From Aquimarina sp. ERC-38 (GTDB lineage: Bacteria; Bacteroidota; Bacteroidia; Flavobacteriales; Flavobacteriaceae), in assembly GCF_026222555.1 (NCBI RefSeq), contig NZ_CP098511.1, positions 2,647,501 to 2,711,500 on the forward strand: a stretch of DNA of 64,000 bases, read 5' to 3'. Both the position numbers and the translations under genes were made by a program. This document shows positions 1 to 8,654 of the stretch, piece by piece. The notes beneath the pieces are model-generated. The model ran no database searches, was not told the DNA's origin, and worked only from the letters and a program-made list of their open reading frames with translations. Positions within the stretch are counted from its first letter, which is position 1; each line of letters starts with the position of its first letter.

Positions 1-1254
1 TTGTCCGATTAATTGAACATCCTTATGTCGGCTATCCTTTTTAATATTTTCATACAGTTGTAACACCCGGTCTTTAGGTCCTTCCATGATTTGAAAAAAA
101 ACATTGTCATGAAAAACCAGGCATCCGGTAATATTATTTTCTTTATTATAAGTAGTTGCAGTTTCTACAATAGCAATCAAATCCTCTGGTTTAAAATGAA
201 CTACCGGGGTAGAAGTGTAGCTTAGTTCGTATAAATAGTTTTTGGATTGTAATGATTTCTTAAATTTGATAGGTAAGATTGAAAATTTTTCATAAAATCG
301 TTTAGAGAAATAACTTCGGTTGTTAATGCCTATATAATAACAAATTTCCGAAATACTCAGGTTGGTGGTCTGTATAAGCTCTTTAGCCCGTTCTAATCTT
401 ATATTTGCAATAAATACATTTAAAGTTTCCCCGTAGAGGTATTTTGAACAAGCTTGTAACTTTTTATCACTCAAGCCTGTGATTTCAGATAAAATAGGGA
501 CTGTAATTACCTTATCCATATTTTTAATTACATAATCACCTACTTCTAAAAATGCACTAAGTTCCTTTTTAGACAAGTGACTGGGGAATTTAACCTGATT
601 TTTACTCCGGTCAAATCCGGTAAGTTGCGAAGCTAAGGTATTCATAATAGCTCCTTCGGTAAGTAATTTGCCTACTGCGTCCGTACGTTGATTATCGACA
701 AGGATTTCGGCATACTCAGCAGTCCTGGGGTCAATATCTCCGAAATACCGATAAGGTTTATGATCATTGATAAATTTCAATGCTTTTTGTAAAGCAGCTT
801 CCAGATTGGTTCGCTTGCGTTTTAGGTTATTTTCTACTAATAGTTCGCTTTGTAAAAAAATCACGCTAAACCTTAATTTTACATTAGCCGGAAGTACAAT
901 TTCGTTAGTTGTTTCCGGTGCACTGGTTAGGATAATATTTTGCATTTTATTTATCTTCATAAAAGAAGATTCGCCTTCAAACTTATGGTAATAATAGCCT
1001 TCGACGCAGTATAAAAAATATACGGGGTTTGAACTTTCTTCCAGTTTTGAAAACTTGGTTTCTTTAGCAAACCGGACGTTGTAGGTTCGAACTGTTAGCC
1101 CGGAATAAATACTATAGGTGTTGATATAACCCAACCCGTTTTTGTTATCCAGAGATAAAGTGGCCACCCCTGATCCTTCGTTAAAATCAGCGTCTAAAAA
1201 TACTGCAAGCTTGCGTAACTGTTCAATGGGACTATCCTCATTTAAATATAACAT
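1..1254 (-). CDS. AraC-family regulator with C-terminal BLUF blue-light sensor domain (partial, cut by window start)
   Basis: Translating the minus strand from ATG 1252-1254 gives 418 codons open to base 1, so the C-terminus is missing. Residues about 1-200 look like an AraC N-terminal sensor region. Residues about 240-335 form an AraC HTH (LSEITGLSDKKLQ, then RLERAKELIQTTNLSISEIC and NRSYFSKRFYEKF). From about residue 340 a BLUF flavin domain begins: LYELSYTS, NNITGCLVF, FFQIMEGPKDRV. The residues that sense light in BLUF proteins are present as Tyr346, Asn370 and Gln388. Their spacing (24 and 42) equals that of AppA Tyr21/Asn45/Gln63. Known BLUF proteins bind FAD and rewire hydrogen bonds under blue light, so a light-responsive transcription factor is inferred. 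BLUF placed after the HTH is unusual. The rest of the BLUF fold (Met/Trp region) lies outside the window. Target genes are unknown. Confidence 0.85.
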   Translation of the reverse strand, partial: MLYLNEDSPIEQLRKLAVFLDADFNEGSGVATLSLDNKNGLGYINTYSIYSGLTVRTYNVRFAKETKFSKLEESSNPVYFLYCVEGYYYHKFEGESSFMKINKMQNIILTSAPETTNEIVLPANVKLRFSVIFLQSELLVENNLKRKRTNLEAALQKALKFINDHKPYRYFGDIDPRTAEYAEILVDNQRTDAVGKLLTEGAIMNTLASQLTGFDRSKNQVKFPSHLSKKELSAFLEVGDYVIKNMDKVITVPILSEITGLSDKKLQACSKYLYGETLNVFIANIRLERAKELIQTTNLSISEICYYIGINNRSYFSKRFYEKFSILPIKFKKSLQSKNYLYELSYTSTPVVHFKPEDLIAIVETATTYNKENNITGCLVFHDNVFFQIMEGPKDRVLQLYENIKKDSRHKDVQLIGQ

Positions 1255-1410
1255 AATTAATCCTACCTTATCCGTTACGATAAAGGTACATTTTTCATAA
1301 AGTTCTTCATAAAAAAACTATGTTATTAACTAGTATTTATGTGTTTTTCAGACTGATTTTATCGAATAAGAAGAGCTTAATCGAATTTTTAACAGTTATA
1401 AAGAAAGATT

Positions 1411-1457
1411 AAAAAAACTCATTATAGAAAACAACTAAGGTCATTTTCTATAATGAG
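1411..1457 (-). terminator. Rho-independent terminator downstream of the 47-aa ORF/peroxiredoxin unit
   Basis: There is a perfect 14-bp inverted repeat, ctcattatagaaaa at 1418-1431 and its complement at 1444-1457, with a 12-nt loop. Read on the minus strand the hairpin is followed by seven T residues (1417-1411). It lies 53 nt past the stop of the 47-aa ORF and separates that unit from the AraC-BLUF gene. Confidence 0.8.
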
Positions 1458-1509
1458 TACAAATAAAAATAGTGAAAATTTAACTTAGGACTTAAAATTA
1501 AGTTTTGGG

Positions 1510-1653
1510 TTAACTTTTGTTCTCATCTTCTACCTCTTTAAGGTCTTGGATATCTTCTTTATTAATTTGTCTGGCGTTATACTTATCCTCTTTCCCGTGA
1601 TAATTAGCACGGGTTTTTTGGGTCATTTCGTCTCTATTTGGAATACTTGACAT
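1510..1653 (-). CDS. Small hydrophilic protein, 47 aa, unknown function
   Basis: ATG at 1651-1653 opens a 47-codon frame ending in TAA at 1510-1512. The product starts MSSIPNRDEMTQKTRANYHG and ends EVEDENKS. It is very rich in charged residues, has no hydrophobic segment and no Cys, and looks cytosolic. It lies 24 nt after the peroxiredoxin-like gene on the same strand, and a strong terminator follows at 1411-1457, so the two are probably co-transcribed. I do not recognise a family. It could still be a chance frame, but the position between gene and terminator argues for a real gene. Confidence 0.5.
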   Translation of the reverse strand: MSSIPNRDEMTQKTRANYHGKEDKYNARQINKEDIQDLKEVEDENKS

Positions 1654-1677
1654 AATTATATAGTTTATTAGTTATTA

Positions 1678-2187
1678 TTACACCTCTCCTCTGGCGGGGT
1701 AGTCTTTCTTTTGAACAAAATCGATGGCATTTAAAATATCCTGAAAGTCAGGTCTTGCAAACGGCATAGTTTGTATAGCAGAAAAATAAAGGGTCTTATC
1801 CGGTTTTATTAAAAATACCGCCGGTTCTGAAAATAATTCCGGCTCCTTCTCACTTATCCCTTTTGACAGGTATAAACCGTATTCTTTTGCTTTATCCTGA
1901 CTTAGATTAAAACCAATAGGCAATGAAGTCACTTCCCACTCTTCTCCGGCTTTTTTTGCTTTTTCTTCGCTATCCATACTTATTGCAATTAAGTTTACCC
2001 CACGTTCAACAAAATCTTCCATTTTATCTGTTAATTCCTCCAGGTAACTTTTGCAAACCGGACAATGCAAGCCTCTGTAAAAAACTATTAAGGTATACTT
2101 TTCAGGATCTTGTTCGGCTATTTTCCAATGGGTATCGTTAATTAGATCTAAATGTAAATCGGGTACTTTGGTTCTGGGTTTTATCAT
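1678..2187 (-). CDS. Peroxiredoxin-like (AhpC/TSA, thioredoxin-fold) protein
   Basis: The 169-aa product has a thioredoxin-like fold with the active-site stretch YRGLHCPVCKSYLEEL. Cys42 and Cys45 form a CxxC, preceded by the beta strand YTLIVFY. Later segments (NLIAISMDSEEKAKKA, FLIKPDKTLYFSA) fit the AhpC/TSA peroxiredoxin-like family common in Bacteroidota. The expected role is thiol-dependent reduction of peroxides or a related redox function in the cytosol, since no signal peptide is seen. It is followed by the 47-aa ORF and a terminator. The AraC-BLUF regulator is encoded next on the same strand, which suggests but does not prove a link between light and oxidative stress. Confidence 0.8.
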   Translation of the reverse strand: MIKPRTKVPDLHLDLINDTHWKIAEQDPEKYTLIVFYRGLHCPVCKSYLEELTDKMEDFVERGVNLIAISMDSEEKAKKAGEEWEVTSLPIGFNLSQDKAKEYGLYLSKGISEKEPELFSEPAVFLIKPDKTLYFSAIQTMPFARPDFQDILNAIDFVQKKDYPARGEV

Positions 2188-2384
2188 TCCTTTTCATTTT
2201 AAAAATTACTTTTTGCCTTACTTAGTTCAACTTTTACTGTTTGTTAAATATGCTAAGCAAAATGTAATTTTGAATTTAGTTAGGTGTTAAAATTATAAAC
2301 TAAATAGGGAATACATGACCCGGTTCCATTAAAGAACTACTTCAAAAAATAGAGAAGGTACCATCACAAGAAAGGAGAATTTTA

Positions 2385-2813
2385 CTAAAATGAAGAGAGG
2401 ATTTGAGTAGATTCATCTTCGGTAGATAAAAAAGTATCCTTATTTAAACGAAGCAGGTCATTTTTAAAATTTAAACTGCGAAATTTTTGTAAACAAAAGG
2501 AGTCTTTTTTAGATAACTGATAATAGGCAAATGAGGGCTCTCTTTCTTTTAAAGAAGAAACCGAATATACTTTAATTGGAAGGGGTTTTATTAACTTCTT
2601 CTTTAAGGGATTTTTTAAAGCACTTTCTGTATTTGTCTTGTTTTTATTAGAAACGGTTGCTGTTTTTAAGGGGATGTCCTTACTATTTTGAGTAATTAAA
2701 TTTTTGGTTGCTTTGAATTGTAAAGTTTCCATATCAATTATAAGCCAAACAGCATAACTAAATACACTTAGCGAAGTAAAACATAGTAAAGAAAAAAGAT
2801 AATATTTTTTCAA
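2385..2813 (-). CDS. Hypothetical membrane-anchored protein, 142 aa
   Basis: The N-terminus (MKKYYLFSLLCFTSLSVFSYAVW, seen as two hydrophobic blocks) is one membrane segment or uncleaved signal anchor. It is followed by a basic, Lys/Ser/Thr-rich region of about 115 residues (NKNKTNTESALKNPLKKKL) without Cys pairs or recognisable motifs. I do not recognise the family. Most of the protein would sit outside the cytoplasmic membrane. The gene stands alone, with gaps of about 200 and 460 bases on either side. Confidence 0.5.
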   Translation of the reverse strand: MKKYYLFSLLCFTSLSVFSYAVWLIIDMETLQFKATKNLITQNSKDIPLKTATVSNKNKTNTESALKNPLKKKLIKPLPIKVYSVSSLKEREPSFAYYQLSKKDSFCLQKFRSLNFKNDLLRLNKDTFLSTEDESTQILSSF

Positions 2814-3273
2814 AATTCTGGGGGCTTTGAAGTTATTATTAGTATAAAGATCTCAATTTCAAGGATATGATAGCATAACTTTAACTGATTTTAACCCTAA
2901 ACGTGTATGATTGTGCTTTTTTACTGTTAAAATCAGTCTTTAATCTAAATTTTTTTAACAATTACTGTTAAAACGTCTCTTGATTATGGGATTATTTCTT
3001 TTTATAATTGAAATAATTTAGATTTATTTAAGGTTCTAGTTTAAAATTACATAGATAATTCTAATTCATATAAATTAATCCCATCTCCAATCCTTCCTGA
3101 AGGAAGGTAGTTAAATGTCCTTTCCATTGGAAAGTTTTTAAAATAGGATAGATAGCTGTGAATAAAATAGTTGGATCAATTTGGATATACCAACTCTATT
3201 ATAAACTAGAGCCTTACTTAATTATAACTTTGTTTGATTCAACTTAAACATAATATATCAAAAGTGATATAGG
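2814..3273. other. Intergenic region without a gene; short hairpin elements
   Basis: No convincing ORF in 460 bases. It holds a G/C-rich hairpin element (3077-3107, arms ccttcc/ggaagg) related to one at 59178-59207. A second small hairpin (3120-3134, ctttcc/ggaaag) is followed by five T on the plus strand. No plus-strand gene lies upstream that it would terminate. Confidence 0.5.
3077..3107 (+). repeat. Short hairpin repeat element, copy 1 (second copy at 59178-59207)
   Basis: The sequence begins aatcccatctccaatcc and continues into ttcctgaaggaagg. It aligns with aatcccaccccaaccc and tcccgaagggaggg at 59178-59207. Differences in the stem are compensatory (T/A against C/G pairs), so the hairpin is kept while the sequence varies. 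Confidence 0.55.
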
Positions 3274-4221
3274 TTAGTTAAAAGGGAGATTAGTTAAATC
3301 CACATTTCCACCACTTAAAATCACTCCTACTTTCTTATTCTTAAACACTTCTTTATGCTTTACTATTGCTGCAAAAGGTACGGCGCAGGAAGGTTCAATA
3401 ATAATTTTCATACGTTGCCAAATCAATTGCATCGCTTTGATAATTTCTTCTTCCTCCACCCTGAAAATATCAGTGACATATTTTTGAATCAAAGGAAAGT
3501 TAATAGTACCCAGGGTAGTTTTCAACCCGTCTGCAATGGTCTCCATACTGCTGTTTATTTCGATTTTTCCACTTAGTAGCGAACGGTAAGCATCATCTAC
3601 CGCAAAAGGTTCGCCCCCGTAGGTCATACAATTATTTCCAAAATAAAAGGCTGCTAAAGCGGTCCCTGCTATAAGGCCTCCACCACCAACCGGGGTAATC
3701 ACCACGTCCAGGTCAGAGTATTCTTCTAACAACTCTAAGGTAGCCGTAGCATTTCCTAGAATTACATTCAGGTCATTAGAAGGATGTATAAATGTAGCTT
3801 GTTTCTCTTTAGCAATTTGTGAAGCCGTATGTTCACGGGCAGTTTGAGTAGGCAAACATTCAGTAATGTTTCCGCCATACGATCGTACGGCTTCTTTTTT
3901 TACCTGCGGAGCATTTTCAGGCATTACAATGTACGCAGGTATTTTAAAAGTTTTAGCAGCTAATGATAAAGCCTGAGCAAAATTTCCTGAAGAATGGGTT
4001 ACCACTCCATACTTCTTTTCTTCTTCGGTTAAATGAAAGACTGCATTGATAGCCCCTCGCATTTTAAAGGCTCCCATACGCTGAAAATTTTCGCATTTAA
4101 AATAAAGCGATGTTCCTGCGATTTTGTTTAAAGCTGATGAAGTAAGCACCGGGGTGTGATGTATGAATTTAGAAATATTGGCGCGAGTATTTGTCAGTAA
4201 TTGTTTGTAGTCTTTTACCAT
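3274..4221 (-). CDS. PLP-dependent threonine/serine dehydratase or serine racemase family enzyme
   Basis: The 315-aa product is a fold-type II PLP enzyme. HTPVLTSSALN is followed by the Schiff-base lysine motif GAFKMRGA. HSSGNFAQALSLAA is the substrate loop, VGGGGLIAGTALA is the phosphate-binding glycine loop, and LSGGNVDL is near the C-terminus. There is no C-terminal ACT regulatory domain, so it is shorter than biosynthetic IlvA (about 400-500 aa). It matches catabolic threonine dehydratase or serine racemase types. Products would be 2-oxobutyrate or pyruvate plus ammonia, via 2-aminoacrylate-type intermediates. It starts 23 nt after the methyltransferase-like gene on the same strand. The exact substrate cannot be settled by reading. 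Confidence 0.85.
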   Translation of the reverse strand: MVKDYKQLLTNTRANISKFIHHTPVLTSSALNKIAGTSLYFKCENFQRMGAFKMRGAINAVFHLTEEEKKYGVVTHSSGNFAQALSLAAKTFKIPAYIVMPENAPQVKKEAVRSYGGNITECLPTQTAREHTASQIAKEKQATFIHPSNDLNVILGNATATLELLEEYSDLDVVITPVGGGGLIAGTALAAFYFGNNCMTYGGEPFAVDDAYRSLLSGKIEINSSMETIADGLKTTLGTINFPLIQKYVTDIFRVEEEEIIKAMQLIWQRMKIIIEPSCAVPFAAIVKHKEVFKNKKVGVILSGGNVDLTNLPFN

Positions 4222-4244
4222 TTTCGTAGGTTTTCTATACTTTT

Positions 4245-4886
4245 CTATTTCTTTCGGGCGATTAATAGTAAATTGGTGCCCTGTACTTCATCGTATCTTT
4301 CAAAGGTAAATAAATCAGTGGTTTCTCTAATTAATTTTAAAACCGGGGTGTCGTCTTCAACTAAGATACCGGCATTAAATAAAATACTGCCTTTCAGGCT
4401 TAAACGATTATGTAATTTTTCCCAAAAAGCCGGACTATAACAAGTATCAGGTACTTTTCTGTCTATAAAAAGGTCTATAATGATTAGTTGGTACTTTTCT
4501 TGAGTATCATCTATATAAAAAAAAGCATCCTGTTGAATAATAGAGATATTAGGCAAGGTTTTGACTTCAAATTCTTCTTTCGCGATTTGGATAACTACCG
4601 GATCCAGTTCAATAGCGGTGATCTTACCTTTATGTTTAAACCGCTTCCGAAGGGAATGCAGGACACTTCCACCACCCATACCTAACACCAGTACTTCGGC
4701 TTGAAGGTCAAAGTAAATATGAGATAACCCATATTCTAATAAACGTTGCAGCGAACCATAGGAATAGTTGGCGTTTTTACTATCTAATACTTTTTTACCG
4801 TTGATCCAGGTAATATCAAGCGTTCCGTTAATTTTGGATAAAACGCGCTTTGTTGTAGGCCAGATATAACTTGTTACTTTTTTCAT
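4245..4886 (-). CDS. Spermidine synthase-like class I SAM methyltransferase-fold protein
   Basis: The 213-aa product has a Rossmann SAM-binding core: VLVLGMGGGSVLHSLRK is motif I, ITAIELDPVVIQIAKEEF is motif II with the acidic ribose-binding residue, and QLIIIDLFIDRKVPDTCYS is the motif IV region. This pattern is that of the spermidine synthase-like family in Flavobacteria, whose members lack the membrane part of larger fusions. Whether it transfers aminopropyl or methyl groups is not evident. It is encoded just upstream of the PLP dehydratase (23-nt gap), probably as one transcript. Confidence 0.7.
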   Translation of the reverse strand: MKKVTSYIWPTTKRVLSKINGTLDITWINGKKVLDSKNANYSYGSLQRLLEYGLSHIYFDLQAEVLVLGMGGGSVLHSLRKRFKHKGKITAIELDPVVIQIAKEEFEVKTLPNISIIQQDAFFYIDDTQEKYQLIIIDLFIDRKVPDTCYSPAFWEKLHNRLSLKGSILFNAGILVEDDTPVLKLIRETTDLFTFERYDEVQGTNLLLIARKK

Positions 4887-4944
4887 TATCGGACTACTAG
4901 ATTATAATAATTGGAACAAGCAATTAGCTTAGTGAGATAGTAGG

Positions 4945-6063
4945 CTAATTATTTAGCATCACCGGCATCACCAGCATGGTCACCGTTTCCCCTTCATCTA
5001 ATCCGTCTACCGGGGTTAAAATACCCGCACGATTGGGTAAAGACATTTCTAATTGTACGTCATCTGCGTTCAAATTCGTAAGCATTTCGCTTAAAAACCG
5101 GGAGTTAAAACCAATTTGCATGTCATCCCCCTGGTAATCACAGGTTAAGCGCTCCTCAGCTTTATTAGAGTAATCAATATCTTCTGCTGAAATATTTAGT
5201 TCTGCCCCAGCAATCTTTAGGCGTATCTGATGCGTAGTTTTATTTGAAAAAATGGAAACCCTTCTTGCTGAATTTAGGAACTGGTTTCTGGCAATAGTTA
5301 ATTTATTTGGGTTTTCTTTTGGGATGACCGCTTCATAATTCGGATATTTTCCGTCGATAAGACGACAAACTAATTCGGTTCCGTCAAAAGAAAATTTGGC
5401 ATTGGAATCATTGTATTCTATCGTTACCTCGGTATCACTTCCGGCTAATATTCCCTTTAATAAATTTAAAGGTTTTTTAGGCATAATAAATTCTGCTTCC
5501 TGAGATGCCTTTACATCTTCACGTACATATTTTACCAACTTATGCGCATCCGTAGCTACAAAGGTTAAACTCTCCGTAGAAAATTGGAAAAACACCCCAC
5601 TCATCACCGGACGAAGATCATCATTACCGGTAGCAAAAATAGTTTTGCTAATTGCCGTAGCTAGGATATCCCCTAATATAGTAGTAGTACTTGGATCTTC
5701 CAGTTCAACCGTTTTAGGAAATTCTTCTCCGTCTGCGTAGGCCAATGCATATTTACCATGGTTCGAACTGATCTCTACCGTATTATTATTACCAATCACA
5801 AAAGTTAAAGGTTGCTCGGGAAAGGTTTTTAAGGTTTCCAATAGCAATTTGGCCGGTACTGCAATCGTACCCGTATCTTCGGATTCTACCGTAAGGATAG
5901 CCGACATAGTCGTTTCCAAATCCGAAGCAGAAACCTGTAATTGATCTTTATCAAGTTCAAACAAAAAGTTATCCAGAATGGGTAGCGTATTATTGTTATT
6001 AATAACCCCGCCTAAAACCTGTAATTGCTTCTGTAAATAAGAACTGGATACTATAAATTTCAT
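4945..6063 (-). CDS. dnaN: DNA polymerase III subunit beta (sliding clamp)
   Basis: The 372-aa length is standard for the beta clamp. It begins MKFIVSSSYLQKQLQVLGGV and shows family blocks such as LPILDNFLFEL, RPVMSGVFFQF, FVATDAHKLVKY, LIDGKYPNYEAVIPKENP and the C-terminal VMPVMLNN. The protein forms the dimeric ring that tethers DNA polymerase III to DNA. A near-consensus promoter lies just upstream (6091-6126). No dnaA or DnaA-box cluster is seen nearby, so this locus is not evidently the origin. It is followed after 58 nt by the spermidine-synthase-like gene on the same strand. Confidence 0.97.
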   Translation of the reverse strand: MKFIVSSSYLQKQLQVLGGVINNNNTLPILDNFLFELDKDQLQVSASDLETTMSAILTVESEDTGTIAVPAKLLLETLKTFPEQPLTFVIGNNNTVEISSNHGKYALAYADGEEFPKTVELEDPSTTTILGDILATAISKTIFATGNDDLRPVMSGVFFQFSTESLTFVATDAHKLVKYVREDVKASQEAEFIMPKKPLNLLKGILAGSDTEVTIEYNDSNAKFSFDGTELVCRLIDGKYPNYEAVIPKENPNKLTIARNQFLNSARRVSIFSNKTTHQIRLKIAGAELNISAEDIDYSNKAEERLTCDYQGDDMQIGFNSRFLSEMLTNLNADDVQLEMSLPNRAGILTPVDGLDEGETVTMLVMPVMLNN

Positions 6064-6090
6064 GAGTGAGTAATTCTATACGTTGAAGCA

Positions 6091-6126
6091 CAAATATAAA
6101 AGTTCTGGTTACGGATTCTACAAAAA
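6091..6126 (-). promoter_or_regulatory. Bacteroidota-type promoter of dnaN
   Basis: On the minus strand TTTTTG (6126-6121) is followed after 22 nt by TATATTTG (6098-6091), an exact TAnnTTTG -7 box. The dnaN ATG lies 28 nt further on. Confidence 0.6.
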
Positions 6127-6220
6127 TAAAAACCTTAGTTATTAACAATCCTAGCCAAGTTATTTACTTTTAAATTACCTAAAATTTGGTAATTTTTAAA
6201 TAACATAAATGCTCATATTA

Positions 6221-8632
6221 CTAATTGGGTTTTCCGAATCTTTTCTTTCGTATACTTTTAACCAACCAACTAAAAAGTGTTAATAATAAAAGCGGAATTA
6301 CAATATTAATAAGTTGCCATTTTTCTTTTTCTGAAGCTACTTTTTGCAAGTCTAAGAAAGCAATTTCGACCTCTTTTCCTCGTATTTGAATAAGTCCGGT
6401 ATCTTCTAATAAGTAATTGACCGTATTTAAGAGGAATTCTTTATTTCCGTATTGTAAATTTATATAAGGATCATACCCCAGGCTTACCGGTTGTCCTTTT
6501 CTGATACTATTTTTAATAACATCTCCATCCGCAATAACCACCATCTTGGTAGATTTACTTTCAGGCAGAGCTTGAGGTACTGAAAATGGCTTAATTTTAT
6601 TATAATATGCCGAAGGGAAGGTGCCTTCTAGTAAAACCGCTAGAGCTTGTGGTCCCATGGTGTATGATTCAGGTTGAGGCGGTACACTTAATAGCTTTTC
6701 TAGTTCTAAAGCAAGAGGAACCCCTTGTAATTTTGTGTTCTTTGAACTGGTAAGTAAGACCGTTTTTTTAATTGCATTGGGAAGCGTATCAATCTGATTA
6801 GAGAAGTCGAATTTTACGGCTTCTATATTTTTTGTAATCGGATGCGTACCAGGTTGATTAGTTAATGAAGCATAAAACCAGCGGTACGGATTGAATTTGG
6901 TATTATTTCCTTCTCCCGAAGCCAGCATCAACGGAGCCGAACTTAAATCATTTACTAAAACCGGATTGATCCGAACGCCGTACGCAAACAACAAATCGGT
7001 CAGATTTAAATTTTGATTAAAAGCTACTGTTTGTCTCGCAGCTTTTTGTGAAAAAAGGCTGTCCAATTCAACACCTACTTTATCTATTAACCACAAGGAT
7101 TTACCGCCTTGCATGATGTATTGATCCAGTACATACTTTTCTTCTTCACTAAAAGCCTGGGTAGGTTTAGCATTAATAATTAAATCAAATTTAGTAAGGT
7201 CATCCAAGGTTTTTTGAGGATTACTTGCTACCGAATCTAAGGTGAATTTCCCTATAAAATAGTATTTCTGTAGGTTCTTTACAAAATCAGCGATATATCG
7301 ATCGGCTAATTGTCCGTTCCCCTTTAAAACCGCTATTTTGTATTTCTTCGGTTCGATCAGTTTCTGAAGGGCTTCCGCAAAAACATATTCTAACTGTTGG
7401 ATAGAATTTGTGACACGTTGTTCTGTAGATTCGCCCAACTTGTTTTTGAGTAACGGAACTTTTACGGTTTTGTTTTTAAAGTTCAGGATCGCCCAGGGCA
7501 CTACGGTTTCGATTTCGGTTTTACCGCTTTCCTGTACACTTACTTCGGCGGGGGTTAAGCCTAATTTTTGTAATTCCTGTAAAGTTTCTTTTCTATACTC
7601 TTCTTCTTCCAGAGGATTGGTAAAAATAAAATCCAGTTTGGGTTGAAGATCCCTGAATTCCGTTAATAACTGTCGGGTTTCTGATTGTAACTTCCTAAAT
7701 TCCGAAGGCAAATCTCCGTCCAGTAACACATCAATGGTAATAGGTACTTCGGCTTTTGCTAATAATTGTTGGGTAGCAGGGGATAAGGTAAAACGTTTAT
7801 CCGTAGTAAGGTCAAAACGACTGTACCAAAAGCTGGACCCAATAAGAAGTACTAGAAATGCAGTTAGTAAACCTACTATCTTTTTTTTCCGGATTGTATG
7901 TTTTAAAGAATCTTTCGACAGAAAAAAAGAAGCAATCCCCAAAAAGAATAAGATAAATAAAATGAAATAGATCACATCCCTGCTATCCAGAACCCCCGAT
8001 CCAATACGTTCGTAATGATAGCGTATACCTAATTGATTAAGGTACAGGTTGCTGGTTCTCAGCCAGGAAGTATCCGCTAATTGGTCAAGGCCATAGTAAA
8101 AGATAAAACAGCCTAACACCCCGGTCAAAAACCCGGTAATCTGATTGGTACTTAGAGTAGAGGTACAAATACCAATTACGGTGTAAGCACCAGCTAGCAA
8201 AAACAGTCCTATATACGACCCTAAGGTGCTGCCAATATCCAAATTGCCGGGAATGGCTCCCAACTGATAAACCGTCACTGCATAAATAATACTAGGTAAT
8301 AAAGCCAGAAATACCAATAGTAAACATCCTAAAAATTTTCCCAGGATAATGGAAAAAACCGAAATAGGTTTGGTTCGCAACAATTCAAGGGTACCTTGCT
8401 TTTTTTCTTCGGCGATACTGCTCATGGTGATAGCAGGTACTAAGAACAGCAATACCCAGGGTGCCAGGTTAAAATAGGGGGATAGTTCTGCAAACCCACT
8501 ATCCAAAATATTATAGGATCCCTTAAAAACAAAAAGAAATAACCCACAGATTGTCAAATAAACACCAATAGTGATATACCCAATCGTAGAATTGAAAAAG
8601 GAATTAAATTCTTTCTTAACCAGTGCAAACAT
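6221..8632 (-). CDS. gldFG: Fused GldF-GldG: gliding-motility ABC transporter permease joined to its auxiliary subunit
   Basis: One uninterrupted 803-codon frame contains both proteins. Residues 1 to about 240 are GldF-like, an ABC-2 type permease with six hydrophobic segments (MFALVKKEFNSFF, then PAITMSSIAEEKKQGTLELL). From about residue 250 a new membrane segment (VGLLTAFLVLLIG) and FDLTTDKRFTLSPATQQLL begin GldG. This is followed by a large extracytoplasmic domain and a C-terminal membrane helix (LINIVIPLLLLTLFSWLV) with a basic tail. In Flavobacterium johnsoniae gldF and gldG are separate genes of about 240 and 560 codons, and their sum matches this ORF. GldA, GldF and GldG form an ABC transporter linked to gliding; GldA is not in the window. 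Its 3' end faces dnaN, and the ABM gene lies 22 nt upstream. Confidence 0.85.
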   Translation of the reverse strand: MFALVKKEFNSFFNSTIGYITIGVYLTICGLFLFVFKGSYNILDSGFAELSPYFNLAPWVLLFLVPAITMSSIAEEKKQGTLELLRTKPISVFSIILGKFLGCLLLVFLALLPSIIYAVTVYQLGAIPGNLDIGSTLGSYIGLFLLAGAYTVIGICTSTLSTNQITGFLTGVLGCFIFYYGLDQLADTSWLRTSNLYLNQLGIRYHYERIGSGVLDSRDVIYFILFILFFLGIASFFLSKDSLKHTIRKKKIVGLLTAFLVLLIGSSFWYSRFDLTTDKRFTLSPATQQLLAKAEVPITIDVLLDGDLPSEFRKLQSETRQLLTEFRDLQPKLDFIFTNPLEEEEYRKETLQELQKLGLTPAEVSVQESGKTEIETVVPWAILNFKNKTVKVPLLKNKLGESTEQRVTNSIQQLEYVFAEALQKLIEPKKYKIAVLKGNGQLADRYIADFVKNLQKYYFIGKFTLDSVASNPQKTLDDLTKFDLIINAKPTQAFSEEEKYVLDQYIMQGGKSLWLIDKVGVELDSLFSQKAARQTVAFNQNLNLTDLLFAYGVRINPVLVNDLSSAPLMLASGEGNNTKFNPYRWFYASLTNQPGTHPITKNIEAVKFDFSNQIDTLPNAIKKTVLLTSSKNTKLQGVPLALELEKLLSVPPQPESYTMGPQALAVLLEGTFPSAYYNKIKPFSVPQALPESKSTKMVVIADGDVIKNSIRKGQPVSLGYDPYINLQYGNKEFLLNTVNYLLEDTGLIQIRGKEVEIAFLDLQKVASEKEKWQLINIVIPLLLLTLFSWLVKSIRKKRFGKPN

Positions 8633-8654
8633 AGATTAGGCTTCGTGTAATTAT

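Noticed and set aside
3120..3139. Plus-strand terminator-like hairpin with five T
   Set aside because: No plus-strand gene lies upstream within the window and the stem is only 6 bp.
4945..6126. Replication origin next to dnaN
   Set aside because: No dnaA, no DnaA-box cluster and no AT-rich unwinding array are visible; dnaN is often away from the origin in Bacteroidota.
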